In this document: one piece after another, positions 1-8,961 of the stretch
Layout of the letters: every line of letters starts with the position of its first letter
Numbering within the stretch: position 1 is the first letter of the stretch
Assembly (NCBI GenBank): GCA_963718745.1
Contig: OY970370.1
Span: forward strand, 434,001 to 498,000
Source: Fermentibacter sp963718745 [NCBI: Candidatus Fermentibacterota bacterium]
GTDB taxonomy: Bacteria; Fermentibacterota; Fermentibacteria; Fermentibacterales
Length of the DNA: 64,000 nt
Reading direction: 5' to 3'
The notes under the pieces: model-generated
Seen by the model: only the letters and a program-made list of their open reading frames with translations
What the model was told of the DNA's origin: nothing
The model's database searches: none
Program-made: the position numbers and the translations under genes

Positions 1-2
1 GG

Positions 3-902
3 ATGATGAGAAGAGTCCTGTTGCTGCTTGCAAGCGCCCTAGTACTGATCGGGGCGGGCTGCGCCAAGACGGTGCCCATTACGATCACAAACTCTCTCGG
101 CGATTATGACATAGCCCAGATCTACATCTATCCGACCACCCAGATAAGCCGCGGCGAAGACCTCCAGGTCGCCGACCTCGTCTCCGGCGAGAGCGCGATC
201 TTCCAGTTCCTCCCCGGCACCTACAACATCCTTGTAATCGACCAGGATGACGACAGCTACTTCTTCGAGAACGTCACAGTCCCCAAGGAAGGCCTCGTCA
301 AGGAGATCACCCTCGACGACCTGAACTGGGAGAATGTCCATGTCGGAACCGGCCACTACCCCATCACCATCACGAACAACCTGGTCGACTACGACCTGTG
401 GTGGCTCTACGTCGACCCGACCGGCAACGAGTTCTCTACCGAGTACATGGATTCCAACATCATCTTCCCGGATGAGACCATCACCGTATGGATCGAGCCG
501 GGCACCTACGACGTCCAGGTCATCGACGACACCGACTTCACCTACACCTACGAGGGCGTTGCCGTTTCCGAGACCGCCGGCGCGACTCTCTCCGTCAAGC
601 CCGAGGACATCGACACAGTAAGGCCGATAGCCGTACCCGCCACTGTCACGGTCAGGAACGGCCTGGGCAGCTGGGACATCATGTATCTTTACATCGACAA
701 GTCCGACGAGCCCTGGGGCGAGGACAGGCTGGGCTCCTCCATCCTCCTGCCCGGTGACTCCTTCGATGTCGAGATCACCACGGGTACCTGGGACATGAAG
801 GCCGAAGACGTAGATGGCGACACCTACACGATCTGGCAGCAGGAAGTCGGTCCGGAGGGCTTCGTATGGGAAGTCACCCTCGACCAGATGGACGCTCAGT
901 AG
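3..902 (+). CDS. Three-repeat lipoprotein of unknown function
   Basis: 299 residues. The N-terminus is a lipoprotein signal peptide: basic start, hydrophobic stretch and a Cys at residue 20 after IGAG, so it is probably lipid-anchored in the envelope. The mature part is three tandem homologous beta-rich units of about 85-90 residues (roughly 24-115, 118-205, 213-299). Each opens with a TITN or TVRN strand followed by a D-Y/W-D-I/L motif and an aromatic strand (IYIYP, WLYVDP, MYLYID). Each contains a T/P-GT-Y/W segment and ends in an acidic D-rich strand. I do not recognise the family; it could be a surface or periplasmic binding or structural repeat. The gene begins three bases into the window, so its ribosome-binding site is not visible. 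It is followed at once by a strong terminator. Confidence 0.8.
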   Translation: MMRRVLLLLASALVLIGAGCAKTVPITITNSLGDYDIAQIYIYPTTQISRGEDLQVADLVSGESAIFQFLPGTYNILVIDQDDDSYFFENVTVPKEGLVKEITLDDLNWENVHVGTGHYPITITNNLVDYDLWWLYVDPTGNEFSTEYMDSNIIFPDETITVWIEPGTYDVQVIDDTDFTYTYEGVAVSETAGATLSVKPEDIDTVRPIAVPATVTVRNGLGSWDIMYLYIDKSDEPWGEDRLGSSILLPGDSFDVEITTGTWDMKAEDVDGDTYTIWQQEVGPEGFVWEVTLDQMDAQ

Positions 903-924
903 TCCGACCCCTTCGTCAGCAGGA

Positions 925-960
925 GAAGCCCCCGGGAGACCGGGGGCTTCTTCTTTTCTT
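925..960 (+). terminator. Rho-independent terminator after the repeat lipoprotein
   Basis: Perfect 11-bp stem (925-935 with 940-950) around a GAGA tetraloop, G/C-rich in its centre, followed by a pyrimidine, T-rich tail (949-960). It lies 22 bases after the lipoprotein stop and separates that gene from the convergent MFS gene. Confidence 0.9.
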
Positions 961-1011
961 CTCTTCTCATCCTGTCAGGGTTTCGCAGCTCCGCCCGTGC
1001 GCCTTTCTTCC

Positions 1012-2226
1012 TCAGGTCCTCCGCATCATCCGGACGAAGACGAGATTGACGGCCGCCACGGCAGCGGCCAGGGCGAACACCGACCAGGGACCCACGAAGG
1101 CCCAGAGGAGACCCGCCCCGACCGGCACCAGCATCGATACGGCGTGGTCGAGCGTGCCTCCCAGGCCGAGGGTCGGGACGATGTCTCCGCTGCATCTGGC
1201 TATCCTCGTGAGGTATGTGGTCCTCGCCATGCTGAGGGAGAAGAGCAGCTCGTCGAGTACGTAGAGCGAATAGAGTACGGCGAGTGCGCCTCCCCTTCCG
1301 AGGATCGAGGGAGCCGCGGCATAGCCCAGGCACATGCAGAAGACGAGCACCGACTCGACGGTCAGGACGGCCTTCTCGCCGTACCTGTCGATGAGGTCTC
1401 CGAAGAGAGGTTTCGAGAACAGTCCCAGGATGGCCGCGGCGCCCATGGCTATGGCGATGTCCTGGGCTCTCTGGTCGAACATGCTCACCAGGAGCCAGGG
1501 GGCGAAGGTCAGGAATATCTGCTTCCTCGCCCCGAACAGGATGGCGAGCATGTAGTAGAGCCTGTACTCCCTCCTCACGACGAACCTCTCGCGCAGCGCC
1601 ATCCTCCTGGCGCCGTCCTCCCTGTCTCCGGAGACCCTCGGTATCGCCATGGTCAGCACCGCTCCGAGCACGAGGATCAGGGCGCCGCTCGCGTAGGTGG
1701 CGGCGAACCCGCCTCCGGTCTTCTCCAGGACGATCCAGACGATACCGGTCCCGAGCATCAGGCCGGCAGACCGGTAGGCCCCCACGATGCCGAGGATCCA
1801 ACCCCTGCCCTTCTCCGGCGCCAGATCCATCGCGAGCGAATCTCTAAGCGGGACATACAGATGCATGCCTGCCGACCAGAGGATCATGCACGCCATGAAG
1901 ACCGCGAAGGAGGACCCGGCGAAAGCGAGAACGGCGAAACTCGCAACCCCGGCGGCGAAGCAGAGGGTGATCGCGCGCCCCCTGGCCATGCCTGCGACGA
2001 GACCTACGAGGATCACCTGGAGGAATCCGGGGAGCTCCCTCGGACCTTCCAGCGCTCCCCTCACGTCTCCTCCGACACGGAGGGTGTTGTGCAGGAAGTC
2101 CGGCATGACCGCCGAGAAGACGTTCCCCGCAGCAGACATGACGGCAACCGCGAGGAGGAGCCTCCCGAGGTTTCCGGACAGGCCGATCCTCCGGGCGAGC
2201 GATCGGGCTTTCGAGGGGGTCTCCAT
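1012..2226 (-). CDS. MFS-family transporter
   Basis: 404 residues with about 10-12 hydrophobic segments and short charged loops, the pattern of a major facilitator. A cytoplasmic stretch near the middle is rich in Arg/Asp/Glu (about 200-225), as expected for the loop between the two six-helix halves. An R-D-S-L-A-M-D segment followed by a Gly-Arg-Gly helix (about 128-145) resembles the motif often seen in drug/sugar-type MFS proteins. The substrate cannot be told. The start is ATG. It is divergent from the thioesterase/peptidase pair and convergent with the first gene, so it is probably monocistronic. Confidence 0.8.
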   Translation of the reverse strand: METPSKARSLARRIGLSGNLGRLLLAVAVMSAAGNVFSAVMPDFLHNTLRVGGDVRGALEGPRELPGFLQVILVGLVAGMARGRAITLCFAAGVASFAVLAFAGSSFAVFMACMILWSAGMHLYVPLRDSLAMDLAPEKGRGWILGIVGAYRSAGLMLGTGIVWIVLEKTGGGFAATYASGALILVLGAVLTMAIPRVSGDREDGARRMALRERFVVRREYRLYYMLAILFGARKQIFLTFAPWLLVSMFDQRAQDIAIAMGAAAILGLFSKPLFGDLIDRYGEKAVLTVESVLVFCMCLGYAAAPSILGRGGALAVLYSLYVLDELLFSLSMARTTYLTRIARCSGDIVPTLGLGGTLDHAVSMLVPVGAGLLWAFVGPWSVFALAAAVAAVNLVFVRMMRRT

Positions 2227-2345
2227 GGGCGCCTCCGGAAGGATTCGAGGAAGAGGGAATGTCTCGTGCCGGACCGTGCGGGACAGGCGAACATGGCGCC
2301 GAAAGGCTCCGGGGGTCTATAGTTGCCGGAATGACGGAGGTGGCC

Positions 2346-2792
2346 ATGTCCGTGGAGATTCCTGCAGGAGCGAGTGCGACGGAGTCCGTCGTCGCAACGC
2401 CCGTGACCCTTGCGTCCAGCGTAGGCTCGGGAGGCCTCGACGTGTTCTCGACTCCCGCGATGATCGCCCTGATGGAGAGGGCTGCGGTATCCGCCGCGGC
2501 GCCCTTCCTCGGCCCCGACAGGACGACCGTCGGCACGAGGCTGGATGTGCGCCACACCGCAGCCACCACCCCGGGGACACGTGTCACGGCGGAGGCCTTG
2601 CTGCTGAGAGTCGAAGGCAGGATGCTCGAGTTCCGCGTGAGGGCTTTCGATCCCTCCGGGACCATCGGGGAAGGTTTGCACGAGAGAGTCGTTGTCGATA
2701 TCGCCAGGTTCCTGGACAGGGCCGCCCGGAGGGCATCGGCCCGTCCGGACGATGGGGAAGGACGGAGCGGGAGATGTCCGGACAGCCAGTGA
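2346..2792 (+). CDS. FlK-like hotdog-fold acyl-CoA thioesterase
   Basis: 148 residues. The protein resembles the fluoroacetyl-CoA thioesterase (FlK) branch of hotdog proteins. T36, E44 and H70 have exactly the 8- and 26-residue spacing of the FlK catalytic Thr42/Glu50/His76, in the contexts TPAMIALMERA and GTRLDVRHTA. The C-terminal GEGLHERVVVD strand is also typical. Most relatives are not fluoroacetate-specific, so a general role in hydrolysing small acyl-CoAs is the safe inference. I chose ATG 2346 because GGAGG at 2336-2340 sits five bases upstream; an in-frame ATG at 2331 is possible. A TATAGT box at 2318-2323 could be the promoter -10. The stop overlaps the M3 peptidase start by 19 bp. 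Confidence 0.8.
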   Translation: MSVEIPAGASATESVVATPVTLASSVGSGGLDVFSTPAMIALMERAAVSAAAPFLGPDRTTVGTRLDVRHTAATTPGTRVTAEALLLRVEGRMLEFRVRAFDPSGTIGEGLHERVVVDIARFLDRAARRASARPDDGEGRSGRCPDSQ

Positions 2793-4585
2793 GGAGAGAC
2801 CAGGTCCAGCCAGGCGACAAGTGGGCGGTGGAGGCCGTATTCGAATCCGACGCTGCATGGGAGGAAGCCTTCAGGGAGACCGAGGGCTTCGCACGGACCT
2901 TCTCCGCATGGGCGGGCAGGCTGGGAGAGTCGCCGGGGACTCTGGCCCTCGCGATAAGGGAAATGCTCTCGCAGGAGAGGACCCTCGCGAAACTCTCGCT
3001 CTATGCAGGTATGCGCCAGGACGAGGATCTATCCGACCAGGTGCACTCGTCCATGCACGAGCGATGCTCCACGAGGCTCAACGAGGTCGGCACCGCGAAG
3101 TCCTTCTTCATGCCGGAACTGCTCGGGATAGATCAGGAGCGGATGTCCTCCTGGCTCCGCGGACCGGAGCTCTCCGGATACGCGGGCTGGCTGGAGGAGA
3201 TGCTGAGGTACAGGCCCCACACCCTCTCCAGGAGCGAGGAGAGGCTCCTTTCGATGTCCAGGGACGCCCTCTCGGGATTCCATTCAGCCTTCGGCAAGCT
3301 CTCCAACGTGGACATGCCGGCCCGGCTCCCGGTCATCACGGATTCCGAGGGCGCTCCCCGGAAGCTCTCCAACTCGAACCTGGTTCCTCTTCTCGAGGAA
3401 GCCGACCGCCGGGTCCGCCTGGACGCCTTCAACGGCTACTACCGCGAGCTCTCCGGCAACCTCGAGACTTCCGCGGCGCTGCTCAACGGGCAGGTCAGGG
3501 CGAGCGTGTTCAGGGCGAGGGCCAGGAACCACCCCTCGGCGCTGGAGGCCTCACTCTTCGACGACATGGTGAGCGCAGGCGTGTATGAGGCCCTGATCCG
3601 GGCCGTCCACGAGAACCTGCCTGTGATGCACGGCTTCTATGCCCGCAAGAAGCGCTCGCTCGGACTGGACACTCTGGCCCCCTGCGACCTCTATCTCCCC
3701 GCCGTGGCCTTCACGCCCCGCAGATACACCTTCGACGAAGCCGTCGAGATGACGCTCGAGGCCGTCGAACCGCTCGGGAGCGACTATTCGGCGGACCTCG
3801 AGAAGGGATTCGAGAGCGGATGGGTCGACCGCTACGAGAACGCAGGCAAGCGTTCGGGAGCCTACTCGACAGGATGCGTCGATTCCTTCCCCTTCATACT
3901 CCACAACTTCAGCGGCACGCTCGATTCGGTCTTCACCCTGGCCCACGAGGCGGGTCACTCCATGCACAGTCTGCTCTCATGGAGGAAGCAGCCCTATCAC
4001 ACCTCGGACTACAGGATCATCCTGGCGGAAGTGGCCTCCACGACGAACGAGATGCTCCTGGCCGACCTCCTGATGAGGAAGTCCCCCGGCGCAGACATGC
4101 GTGCCTATCTGCTTGACAGGCTGATAAACGACTTCAGGACCACCCTGTTCAGGCAGACGATGTTCGCGGAGTTCGAATGGCTGATACACAGGGAGGTCGA
4201 GGAGGGCGGGGCGCTGACCCGCGAGTTCCTCGACGGGAGATATCTCGATCTCGTCAGACAGTACCATGGAGATGCCCTGGACACGTCCGGCGACAACGCC
4301 CTGATCGCATCCGAATGGGCCAGGATCCCCCATCTGTACTACGGCTTCTACGTCTACAAGTACGCGACGGGGCTCGCCTCCTCGGTGGCCATCTCGAGAA
4401 GGCTGCTCGCAGGCGCTCCGGGTTGCCTGGAGGCGTACCTGGGCTTCCTGTCGGCAGGGTCTTCGAAGCAGCCGCTGGACATACTCAGGGATGCGGGTGT
4501 GAATCTGGAGACCCCGGCTCCCGTCAATGAGGCTCTCGGGTATCTGGCCGGGGCGGTCGAGGAGTTCGGGGGGCTTGCAGGGTAG
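2774..4585 (+). CDS. pepF: M3-family oligoendopeptidase F
   Basis: 603 residues, the usual size for PepF. A cytosolic zinc metallopeptidase that cleaves short peptides. The zinc motif is HEAGH at residues 391-395, followed by GHSMHS. The expected downstream glutamate is in VASTTNEM around residue 420. The C-terminal YYGFYVYKYATG stretch is characteristic of the family's substrate-binding end. A much longer open frame extends upstream, but homology begins just after ATG 2774 (MSGQPVRRD), which has GGAG-type purines upstream and overlaps the thioesterase stop. It is probably cotranscribed with that gene. It ends convergently with the DUF116 gene; a perfect 16-bp palindrome (4599-4614) lies between them. 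Confidence 0.92.
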   Translation: MSGQPVRRDQVQPGDKWAVEAVFESDAAWEEAFRETEGFARTFSAWAGRLGESPGTLALAIREMLSQERTLAKLSLYAGMRQDEDLSDQVHSSMHERCSTRLNEVGTAKSFFMPELLGIDQERMSSWLRGPELSGYAGWLEEMLRYRPHTLSRSEERLLSMSRDALSGFHSAFGKLSNVDMPARLPVITDSEGAPRKLSNSNLVPLLEEADRRVRLDAFNGYYRELSGNLETSAALLNGQVRASVFRARARNHPSALEASLFDDMVSAGVYEALIRAVHENLPVMHGFYARKKRSLGLDTLAPCDLYLPAVAFTPRRYTFDEAVEMTLEAVEPLGSDYSADLEKGFESGWVDRYENAGKRSGAYSTGCVDSFPFILHNFSGTLDSVFTLAHEAGHSMHSLLSWRKQPYHTSDYRIILAEVASTTNEMLLADLLMRKSPGADMRAYLLDRLINDFRTTLFRQTMFAEFEWLIHREVEEGGALTREFLDGRYLDLVRQYHGDALDTSGDNALIASEWARIPHLYYGFYVYKYATGLASSVAISRRLLAGAPGCLEAYLGFLSAGSSKQPLDILRDAGVNLETPAPVNEALGYLAGAVEEFGGLAG

Positions 4586-4618
4586 CGGCATCCAGGCCCC
4601 GGGAGGCCTCCCGGCCGA

Positions 4619-5350
4619 TCAGGAGGCGCCAGGACCCGGGCGCTCCGGAGGCTTCGAGCCCCTCCCTGCCGAAATCGTCTGCAGGATCGAGCCGATGAGC
4701 CCTGTGTCGACCTTCGTGTCGAAGCAGTCGCCGTTCGGGCGGCTGTTGAGGACTCCGTAGACAGGCACGTCCGCTGAATCCAGGATCCCCGAGCACAGGT
4801 CCCTGGGACAGGCTACGGCTATGACGAGGTCGGGCCGGCTTTCCTCGACGGCCTTCCTGGCGGCGGTACCGCCGGTGGCTATCGAGACGCGCAGCCCGAA
4901 CCGGTCCGCGAGCGCGAGGAGCCCTGCGATGTCGCACCGGCCGCACCGCGTGCATTGCGTCTGGTCGAACACGATCCGGTTGGTGCATTCGTGGAACTGG
5001 AGACAGTGCGGCAGGAGGAGCAGCACCGACGCATCCCGCCCGAACCCTCGCAGGCTCCTCTCCAGGCTCCTGTTGTTCATCTCGACCACCATGCACTCCG
5101 CGGACAGGGATTTCCTCGCCCTCCGGGGCATGACGAGCCGCAGGGCATGGTAGGAGACACCGAGAAGCACCATGGACATCCTCCTGCCGGGGATTCCCGG
5201 CAGAGCCGCGAGCTGGAGCGGAAGAACCGCGAGGAGGGAGAGGAGCCAGGCCGGACTGCCCGTCGCAAGCGCCAGGACCACTCCCGTCAGGACGACCGGT
5301 GCCGAGGCCAGGAGCAGCCCTGAATGGAAGAGCAGCGGCCCCCTAGCCAA
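4619..5350 (-). CDS. DUF116 membrane protein with cysteine cluster
   Basis: 243 residues. Two hydrophobic segments near the N-terminus (about 8-30 and 32-52) are followed by a soluble DUF116 domain. Visible family marks: LLPHCLQ, Cys residues in C-T-N-R and CTRCGRC (possible metal or Fe-S ligands), ATGGTAARK, AVACPRDL, and the closing PNGDCFDT. DUF116 genes commonly sit next to fmt, as here. The biochemical role is not established. The start is TTG at 5350, which overlaps the fmt stop by eight bases. It is the last gene of the long operon beginning at upp. Confidence 0.82.
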   Translation of the reverse strand: MARGPLLFHSGLLLASAPVVLTGVVLALATGSPAWLLSLLAVLPLQLAALPGIPGRRMSMVLLGVSYHALRLVMPRRARKSLSAECMVVEMNNRSLERSLRGFGRDASVLLLLPHCLQFHECTNRIVFDQTQCTRCGRCDIAGLLALADRFGLRVSIATGGTAARKAVEESRPDLVIAVACPRDLCSGILDSADVPVYGVLNSRPNGDCFDTKVDTGLIGSILQTISAGRGSKPPERPGPGAS

Positions 5351-6254
5351 GAGCCTCGTCCGGGAGAGGCCTGTAACCGGCGAAGAAGGAACGACCGTCC
5401 ATGCTCCTCCGGGATTCGGGACGCACCTCCAGCAGTTCCATCGATCCTTCGGAGCATCCGGCGTGGAGAACCCCGTCGATAAGGCTCATCCGCGCCCGCG
5501 GGAGCTTCCTGTCGGAGATCCTCGCCGACAGTACCAGCAGTGTGCTGTTCCGGAAGCGGGTCCGGGCACCGGGGGATGGAGCGAACGCCCTTATCCTCCT
5601 GGAGACCTCATCCGCCGGAGACGACCAGTCGAGCCACGACTCCGCTTCCTCGAGCTTGTCCGCCTTCGTCGGTGACCCGGTCTGCTCGACGGGCGAAAGC
5701 CTGCCCGAGAGATAGCCTTCCAGCACCTCCGGCAGCGCGCCTGCAGCTATCGACGCGAGCCTGTCCGACAGCTGCCCGGAGTTCTCCTCCGCATCTATGG
5801 GGGTGGGAGTCGATGCTATCACAGGCCCGGTGTCCCAGCCCGCATCCGTCAGCATGAACGAAACCCCTGTGAGGGCGTCGCCCTCGAGTATCGCCCGCTC
5901 GACGGGACAAGGTCCCCTGTGCCTCGGGAGAAGCGAGGGGTGGACGTTCACGACACCCATGGGGAACCCCGAGAGGAACTCCTCCGGGAGCCAGAGGCCG
6001 AATGCTGCTGAAACCGCGAAGGGGGCGCAGGGTGGAAGGATTCCGACATCCCTGACGCGCCCTGTCCTGATGACCGGGATTCCCAGTGCGGTTGCGGCGG
6101 AGGCGACGGGCGTCCCGGACTCCCTCAACCCTCTCCCGGCCCTGGCGTCGAGCCTGGTAACGACGATCGAAGGGCGGTATGCAGATCCGGCAAGGGCTTC
6201 GAGCACGGGCACCGCGAACCGCGAACTGCCCAGGAACGCCGGCCCGCAACTCAT
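5343..6254 (-). CDS. fmt: Methionyl-tRNA formyltransferase
   Basis: 303 residues, typical length. It formylates the initiator Met-tRNA. The N-terminal Rossmann domain holds the formyl-transfer site: the catalytic Asn-His region NVHPSLLPRHRG, with Asp in GWDTG further on. The usual AAP after RG is replaced by PCP. A C-terminal OB-like domain follows. I chose ATG 6254, which forms an ATGA overlap with the def stop and has GGAG five bases upstream; a GTG two codons earlier is possible. def, fmt and DUF116 are consecutive, the common fmt neighbourhood. Confidence 0.93.
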   Translation of the reverse strand: MSCGPAFLGSSRFAVPVLEALAGSAYRPSIVVTRLDARAGRGLRESGTPVASAATALGIPVIRTGRVRDVGILPPCAPFAVSAAFGLWLPEEFLSGFPMGVVNVHPSLLPRHRGPCPVERAILEGDALTGVSFMLTDAGWDTGPVIASTPTPIDAEENSGQLSDRLASIAAGALPEVLEGYLSGRLSPVEQTGSPTKADKLEEAESWLDWSSPADEVSRRIRAFAPSPGARTRFRNSTLLVLSARISDRKLPRARMSLIDGVLHAGCSEGSMELLEVRPESRRSMDGRSFFAGYRPLPDEALG

Positions 6255-6754
6255 CCGCACTCCAGCCTCGAGAGCCGCGATCTGAGAAGCTTCCTCCTCA
6301 GGGATCCAAGCCTTTCGACGAACAGCACTCCGTCGAGATGATCGTTCTCGTGCTGGGCAACCCTTGCGGCCATGCCGTCCAGGTCCAGGGAGAAGCTCTT
6401 CCCGTCGGAATCCAGAGCGGTGACGCGGGCGAACGACGGCCTGACGACCGGCTCGTAGATGCCTGGCACGCTGAGGCAGCCCTCCTCGTGGCGCGAGGGC
6501 GGACCGGAGGTCTCCACCACAGGGTTGATGAAGATCCTGTGCCCGCAGAGTGAAGGCAGGATCGAACTCTCCAGGAGGAAGACCCTCAGGTTCTCGCCGG
6601 TCTGCGGAGCTGCCAGCCCGAGCCCCTCCTCCTCGGCAAGGAGTCTCTCCATGTCAGGAATAAGGGACTCCAGGAGTCCGGCGTCCGCTTCGAGGTCGAC
6701 GACCCTGGATACTCTTTTCAGACCTGCATCCCCATAGATGCGTATCGTCCTCAC
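6251..6754 (-). CDS. def: Peptide deformylase
   Basis: 167 residues. It removes the N-formyl group from nascent proteins. All three family motifs are present: GLGLAAPQTG (motif I), EGCLSVPG with the metal-ligand Cys (motif II) and QHENDHLDG with the HExxH zinc/iron site (motif III). The start is GTG at 6754, whose GTGA overlaps the yajC stop. It acts directly with the next gene, fmt. Confidence 0.96.
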   Translation of the reverse strand: MRTIRIYGDAGLKRVSRVVDLEADAGLLESLIPDMERLLAEEEGLGLAAPQTGENLRVFLLESSILPSLCGHRIFINPVVETSGPPSRHEEGCLSVPGIYEPVVRPSFARVTALDSDGKSFSLDLDGMAARVAQHENDHLDGVLFVERLGSLRRKLLRSRLSRLECG

Positions 6755-7119
6755 GCATCCCCTTCCGTGCCCTTTTCGATGACCGCTACGGCGGACCTGT
6801 CGATGTCGACCTTCACTCCGTCAGCGATCCTGATCGAGACGATTTCGCCCTTGACTGCGGCGACGACTCCGTGGAGACCACCGGAGGTGACTACCCTGTC
6901 GTCCTTCTTGAGGGAGTCCCTCATGGCCTTCAGTTGCTTCTGCTGCTTCTGCTGGGGTCTGATGATCAGGAAGTAGAAGATGGCGATCATCGCGAGTATC
7001 GGGAGAAGGCTGGTGAGGTTTGTAGGATCCATGCAGCCGGGCTGTGCCGCTGCGGTTCCCTCGGTCTGGGAGACGGCTGCCAGTCGGACGATTTCGTGGA
7101 GCAGGCCGGCGATGGTCAT
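6751..7119 (-). CDS. yajC: YajC subunit of the Sec translocase
   Basis: 122 residues. One transmembrane helix (about 38-55) is followed by the hallmark FYFLIIRPQQKQQKQ and a small SH3-like domain with the GG-hG-V-V core (SGGLHGVVAAVKG). It associates with SecDF at the Sec channel. An unusually long N-terminal stretch (about 35 residues) precedes the membrane helix. The start ATG has AAGGAGG upstream. secD/secF are not in the window; it sits between ftsX and def. Confidence 0.93.
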   Translation of the reverse strand: MTIAGLLHEIVRLAAVSQTEGTAAAQPGCMDPTNLTSLLPILAMIAIFYFLIIRPQQKQQKQLKAMRDSLKKDDRVVTSGGLHGVVAAVKGEIVSIRIADGVKVDIDRSAVAVIEKGTEGDA

Positions 7120-7143
7120 CTTATGGTTCCTCCTTGGATGTTG

Positions 7144-8016
7144 TTACCTTCTGGGTCGCGGCAGGCTGCTCGAGAGACCCATCCAGCTGCCCGCGAGCCC
7201 GGTGGCGGCTCCGAGCAGGACCACTCCCGTCATCCATCTGGACGGCAGGAAGACATGGTCGATGGATCCCGACAGCACAAGGGAGACTGCATATGTGAAA
7301 ATGAGCCCGCCGATGGATCCGGCCAGCCCGGACAAAAGCCCCTCGAGGAGGAAGGGCACGCGGATGAAACGGTCCGAAGCACCGAATATGCTCATCATCT
7401 CCACGGTAGCCGCCCGGCCGGATATGGACAGCCGTATGGCACCGGCCACCACGAGCGACACTCCGAGGAGGATTATCGTACCGGCGAAGATGTCCAGCCT
7501 GTGGAGCGTCCGGATGAGGTTCGAGAGCCCGGGGAGGTAGCTCTCGCCGTAGACCACGTCGCACACCCCCTCGAAGCCCGAGAGCGACGAGGAAAGAGAG
7601 GATATCCTCTCCTGATTCCTGTAGTCCGGCAGGAGGGTCACCTGCAGCGAGGCGGGAAGGAGGAAGTCATCCCCCATCAGCTCGAGGAGCTCTATCCTGT
7701 CCGGGAGTTCGGCTCTGAAGAGCGCCTCGGCCTCGGCCGGCGAGACGTAGTACACGGACAGCACGCCCTCCATGCCGTTGACCATGTCCCCCAGAGCCCT
7801 CGCCCGGGCTTCCGTCATCCCGTTGTCGAGGAAGACCTCGATGCCGACCGCCCGCTGCTCCCTCTCGAGGATTCCGCGGAGATTCCATGTGACCACGAGG
7901 AATGTGTCGAAGATCACGAACGACAGGCTGACCATCAGGAATGTGGACAGGATGGACGCCCGCCTGCCGCGCATGTTGAGCCATGTCTCCCGGAGGAGCG
8001 GCATCGCCGGTATCAC
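7144..8016 (-). CDS. ftsX: Cell-division protein FtsX
   Basis: 290 residues. Permease-like partner of FtsE. Topology is typical: a first membrane helix (about 22-45), a large extracytoplasmic loop (about 55-165) and three C-terminal membrane helices within the FtsX/MacB-type domain (conserved GAS-D-FIRVPFLLEGLL-G segment). It does not transport a substrate but relays FtsE ATPase activity to periplasmic peptidoglycan hydrolases. An M23 peptidase is encoded upstream in the same operon and is a candidate partner. GTG start overlaps the ftsE stop (GTGA). Confidence 0.92.
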   Translation of the reverse strand: MIPAMPLLRETWLNMRGRRASILSTFLMVSLSFVIFDTFLVVTWNLRGILEREQRAVGIEVFLDNGMTEARARALGDMVNGMEGVLSVYYVSPAEAEALFRAELPDRIELLELMGDDFLLPASLQVTLLPDYRNQERISSLSSSLSGFEGVCDVVYGESYLPGLSNLIRTLHRLDIFAGTIILLGVSLVVAGAIRLSISGRAATVEMMSIFGASDRFIRVPFLLEGLLSGLAGSIGGLIFTYAVSLVLSGSIDHVFLPSRWMTGVVLLGAATGLAGSWMGLSSSLPRPRR

Positions 8017-8693
8017 AGCAGCGCCTCGGGCTGGATGTCGGATGGGTCCTTGATCCTGCCCTGCTCAAGGAAGACCAGTCTGGCGAGTCCTGGAGGGATC
8101 TGCCTGGGGTCGTGAGTGGCCATCAGTACGGCCGTTCCACCGCGGTTGATCTCGACGAGGAGGTCGATGACCCTTCGGGATACGACCGGATCAAGGTTGC
8201 CCGTTGGTTCGTCCGCCAGCAGGACCGTCGGATTCGCGACCATGGCCCTGGCCACGGCCACCCTCTGCTGTTCACCGCCGGAGAGCTCGTGAGGCCTGGC
8301 CAGCCGCCTGTGGCTGAGGCTCATCTCTCCCAGCAGCGAGAAGACCTTCTTCCTGACGGCCCTCTGGGAGGCTCCGGAGACCTGGAGCGGGAGTGCGACA
8401 TTGTCGAACACGGTCCTGTCGGGCAGGAGGCGGAAGTCCTGGAAAACGACGCCGATCTTCCTGCGAAGATAATGGAAGTCCGCGGACCTCATCCTGTCGG
8501 ACGAGAAGCCTGCGACCTCCACCCTGCCCGAGGTGGGGAGGTCGCCCATCCATACGAGCCGGAGAATAGTCGTCTTCCCGGCTCCGCTGGGGCCGGTGAG
8601 GACTACGAACTCGCCGGGCTCGACGGAGAAGGTGACATCCTCCAGAGCGGGCCAGCCCGAGTAGAAACGGGAGACCCTGTCAAACCTTATCAT
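8013..8693 (-). CDS. ftsE: Cell-division ATP-binding protein FtsE
   Basis: 226 residues. ABC ATPase with Walker A TGPSGAGKTT (about 34-43), Q-loop VFQDFRLL, signature LSGGEQQRVAVARA and Walker B LLADEPTGNLDP, then the His-switch ATHD. FtsE/FtsX-type rather than an importer because of its immediate FtsX partner and length. The gene overlaps the S4-domain gene upstream by 14 bp and ftsX downstream by 4 bp. Confidence 0.95.
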   Translation of the reverse strand: MIRFDRVSRFYSGWPALEDVTFSVEPGEFVVLTGPSGAGKTTILRLVWMGDLPTSGRVEVAGFSSDRMRSADFHYLRRKIGVVFQDFRLLPDRTVFDNVALPLQVSGASQRAVRKKVFSLLGEMSLSHRRLARPHELSGGEQQRVAVARAMVANPTVLLADEPTGNLDPVVSRRVIDLLVEINRGGTAVLMATHDPRQIPPGLARLVFLEQGRIKDPSDIQPEALL

Positions 8694-8961
8694 CGCATGG
8701 CTCCCCGGCCGTCGGCACGGGATGGAACAGGAGGCCCCGGTCCCGTTTCGGCACCTGTCTCCCCTCCGGCAGGGCGTCGACGACGAACGAGGCGTCCCTG
8801 CCGTCGGGCATGACCATGTCTATCCTGTCCCCGGGCGAAAGCCTGGCCGACGGTTTTGCCGTACGTCCGTTGATCTTCACGAAGCCGCCGTCGCAGGCGT
8901 GCCCGGACAGACTCCGGGTCTTGAGGATGCCCGCGACCCTCAGGAAGAGATCAACTCTCAT
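8680..8961 (-). CDS. Small S4-domain RNA-binding protein
   Basis: 93 residues. The N-terminal half is an S4 domain: MRVDLFLR-A-G-ILKTRSLSG, then GFVKINGRTAKPSARLSPGD. The architecture resembles the HslR/YbcJ-type heat-shock or ribosome-associated small S4 proteins, which bind structured RNA such as stalled 50S complexes. The C-terminal tail is short and acidic. It overlaps both the upstream SurA-like gene (11 bp) and ftsE (14 bp). The exact role cannot be deduced. Confidence 0.85.
   Translation of the reverse strand: MRVDLFLRVAGILKTRSLSGHACDGGFVKINGRTAKPSARLSPGDRIDMVMPDGRDASFVVDALPEGRQVPKRDRGLLFHPVPTAGEPCDDKV

Noticed and set aside
1787-2773. N-terminal extension of pepF
   Set aside because: Lies opposite the MFS gene and over the thioesterase; low-complexity Arg/Gly sequence; PepF homology starts at 2774.
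4599-4614. Perfect 16-bp GC palindrome between pepF and DUF116 gene
   Set aside because: No loop space or T-run, so not called as a terminator; could be a chance GC palindrome.
6871-8115. 414-codon plus-strand frame opposite ftsX and yajC
   Set aside because: Overlaps well-supported essential genes on the minus strand and has no recognisable motif.
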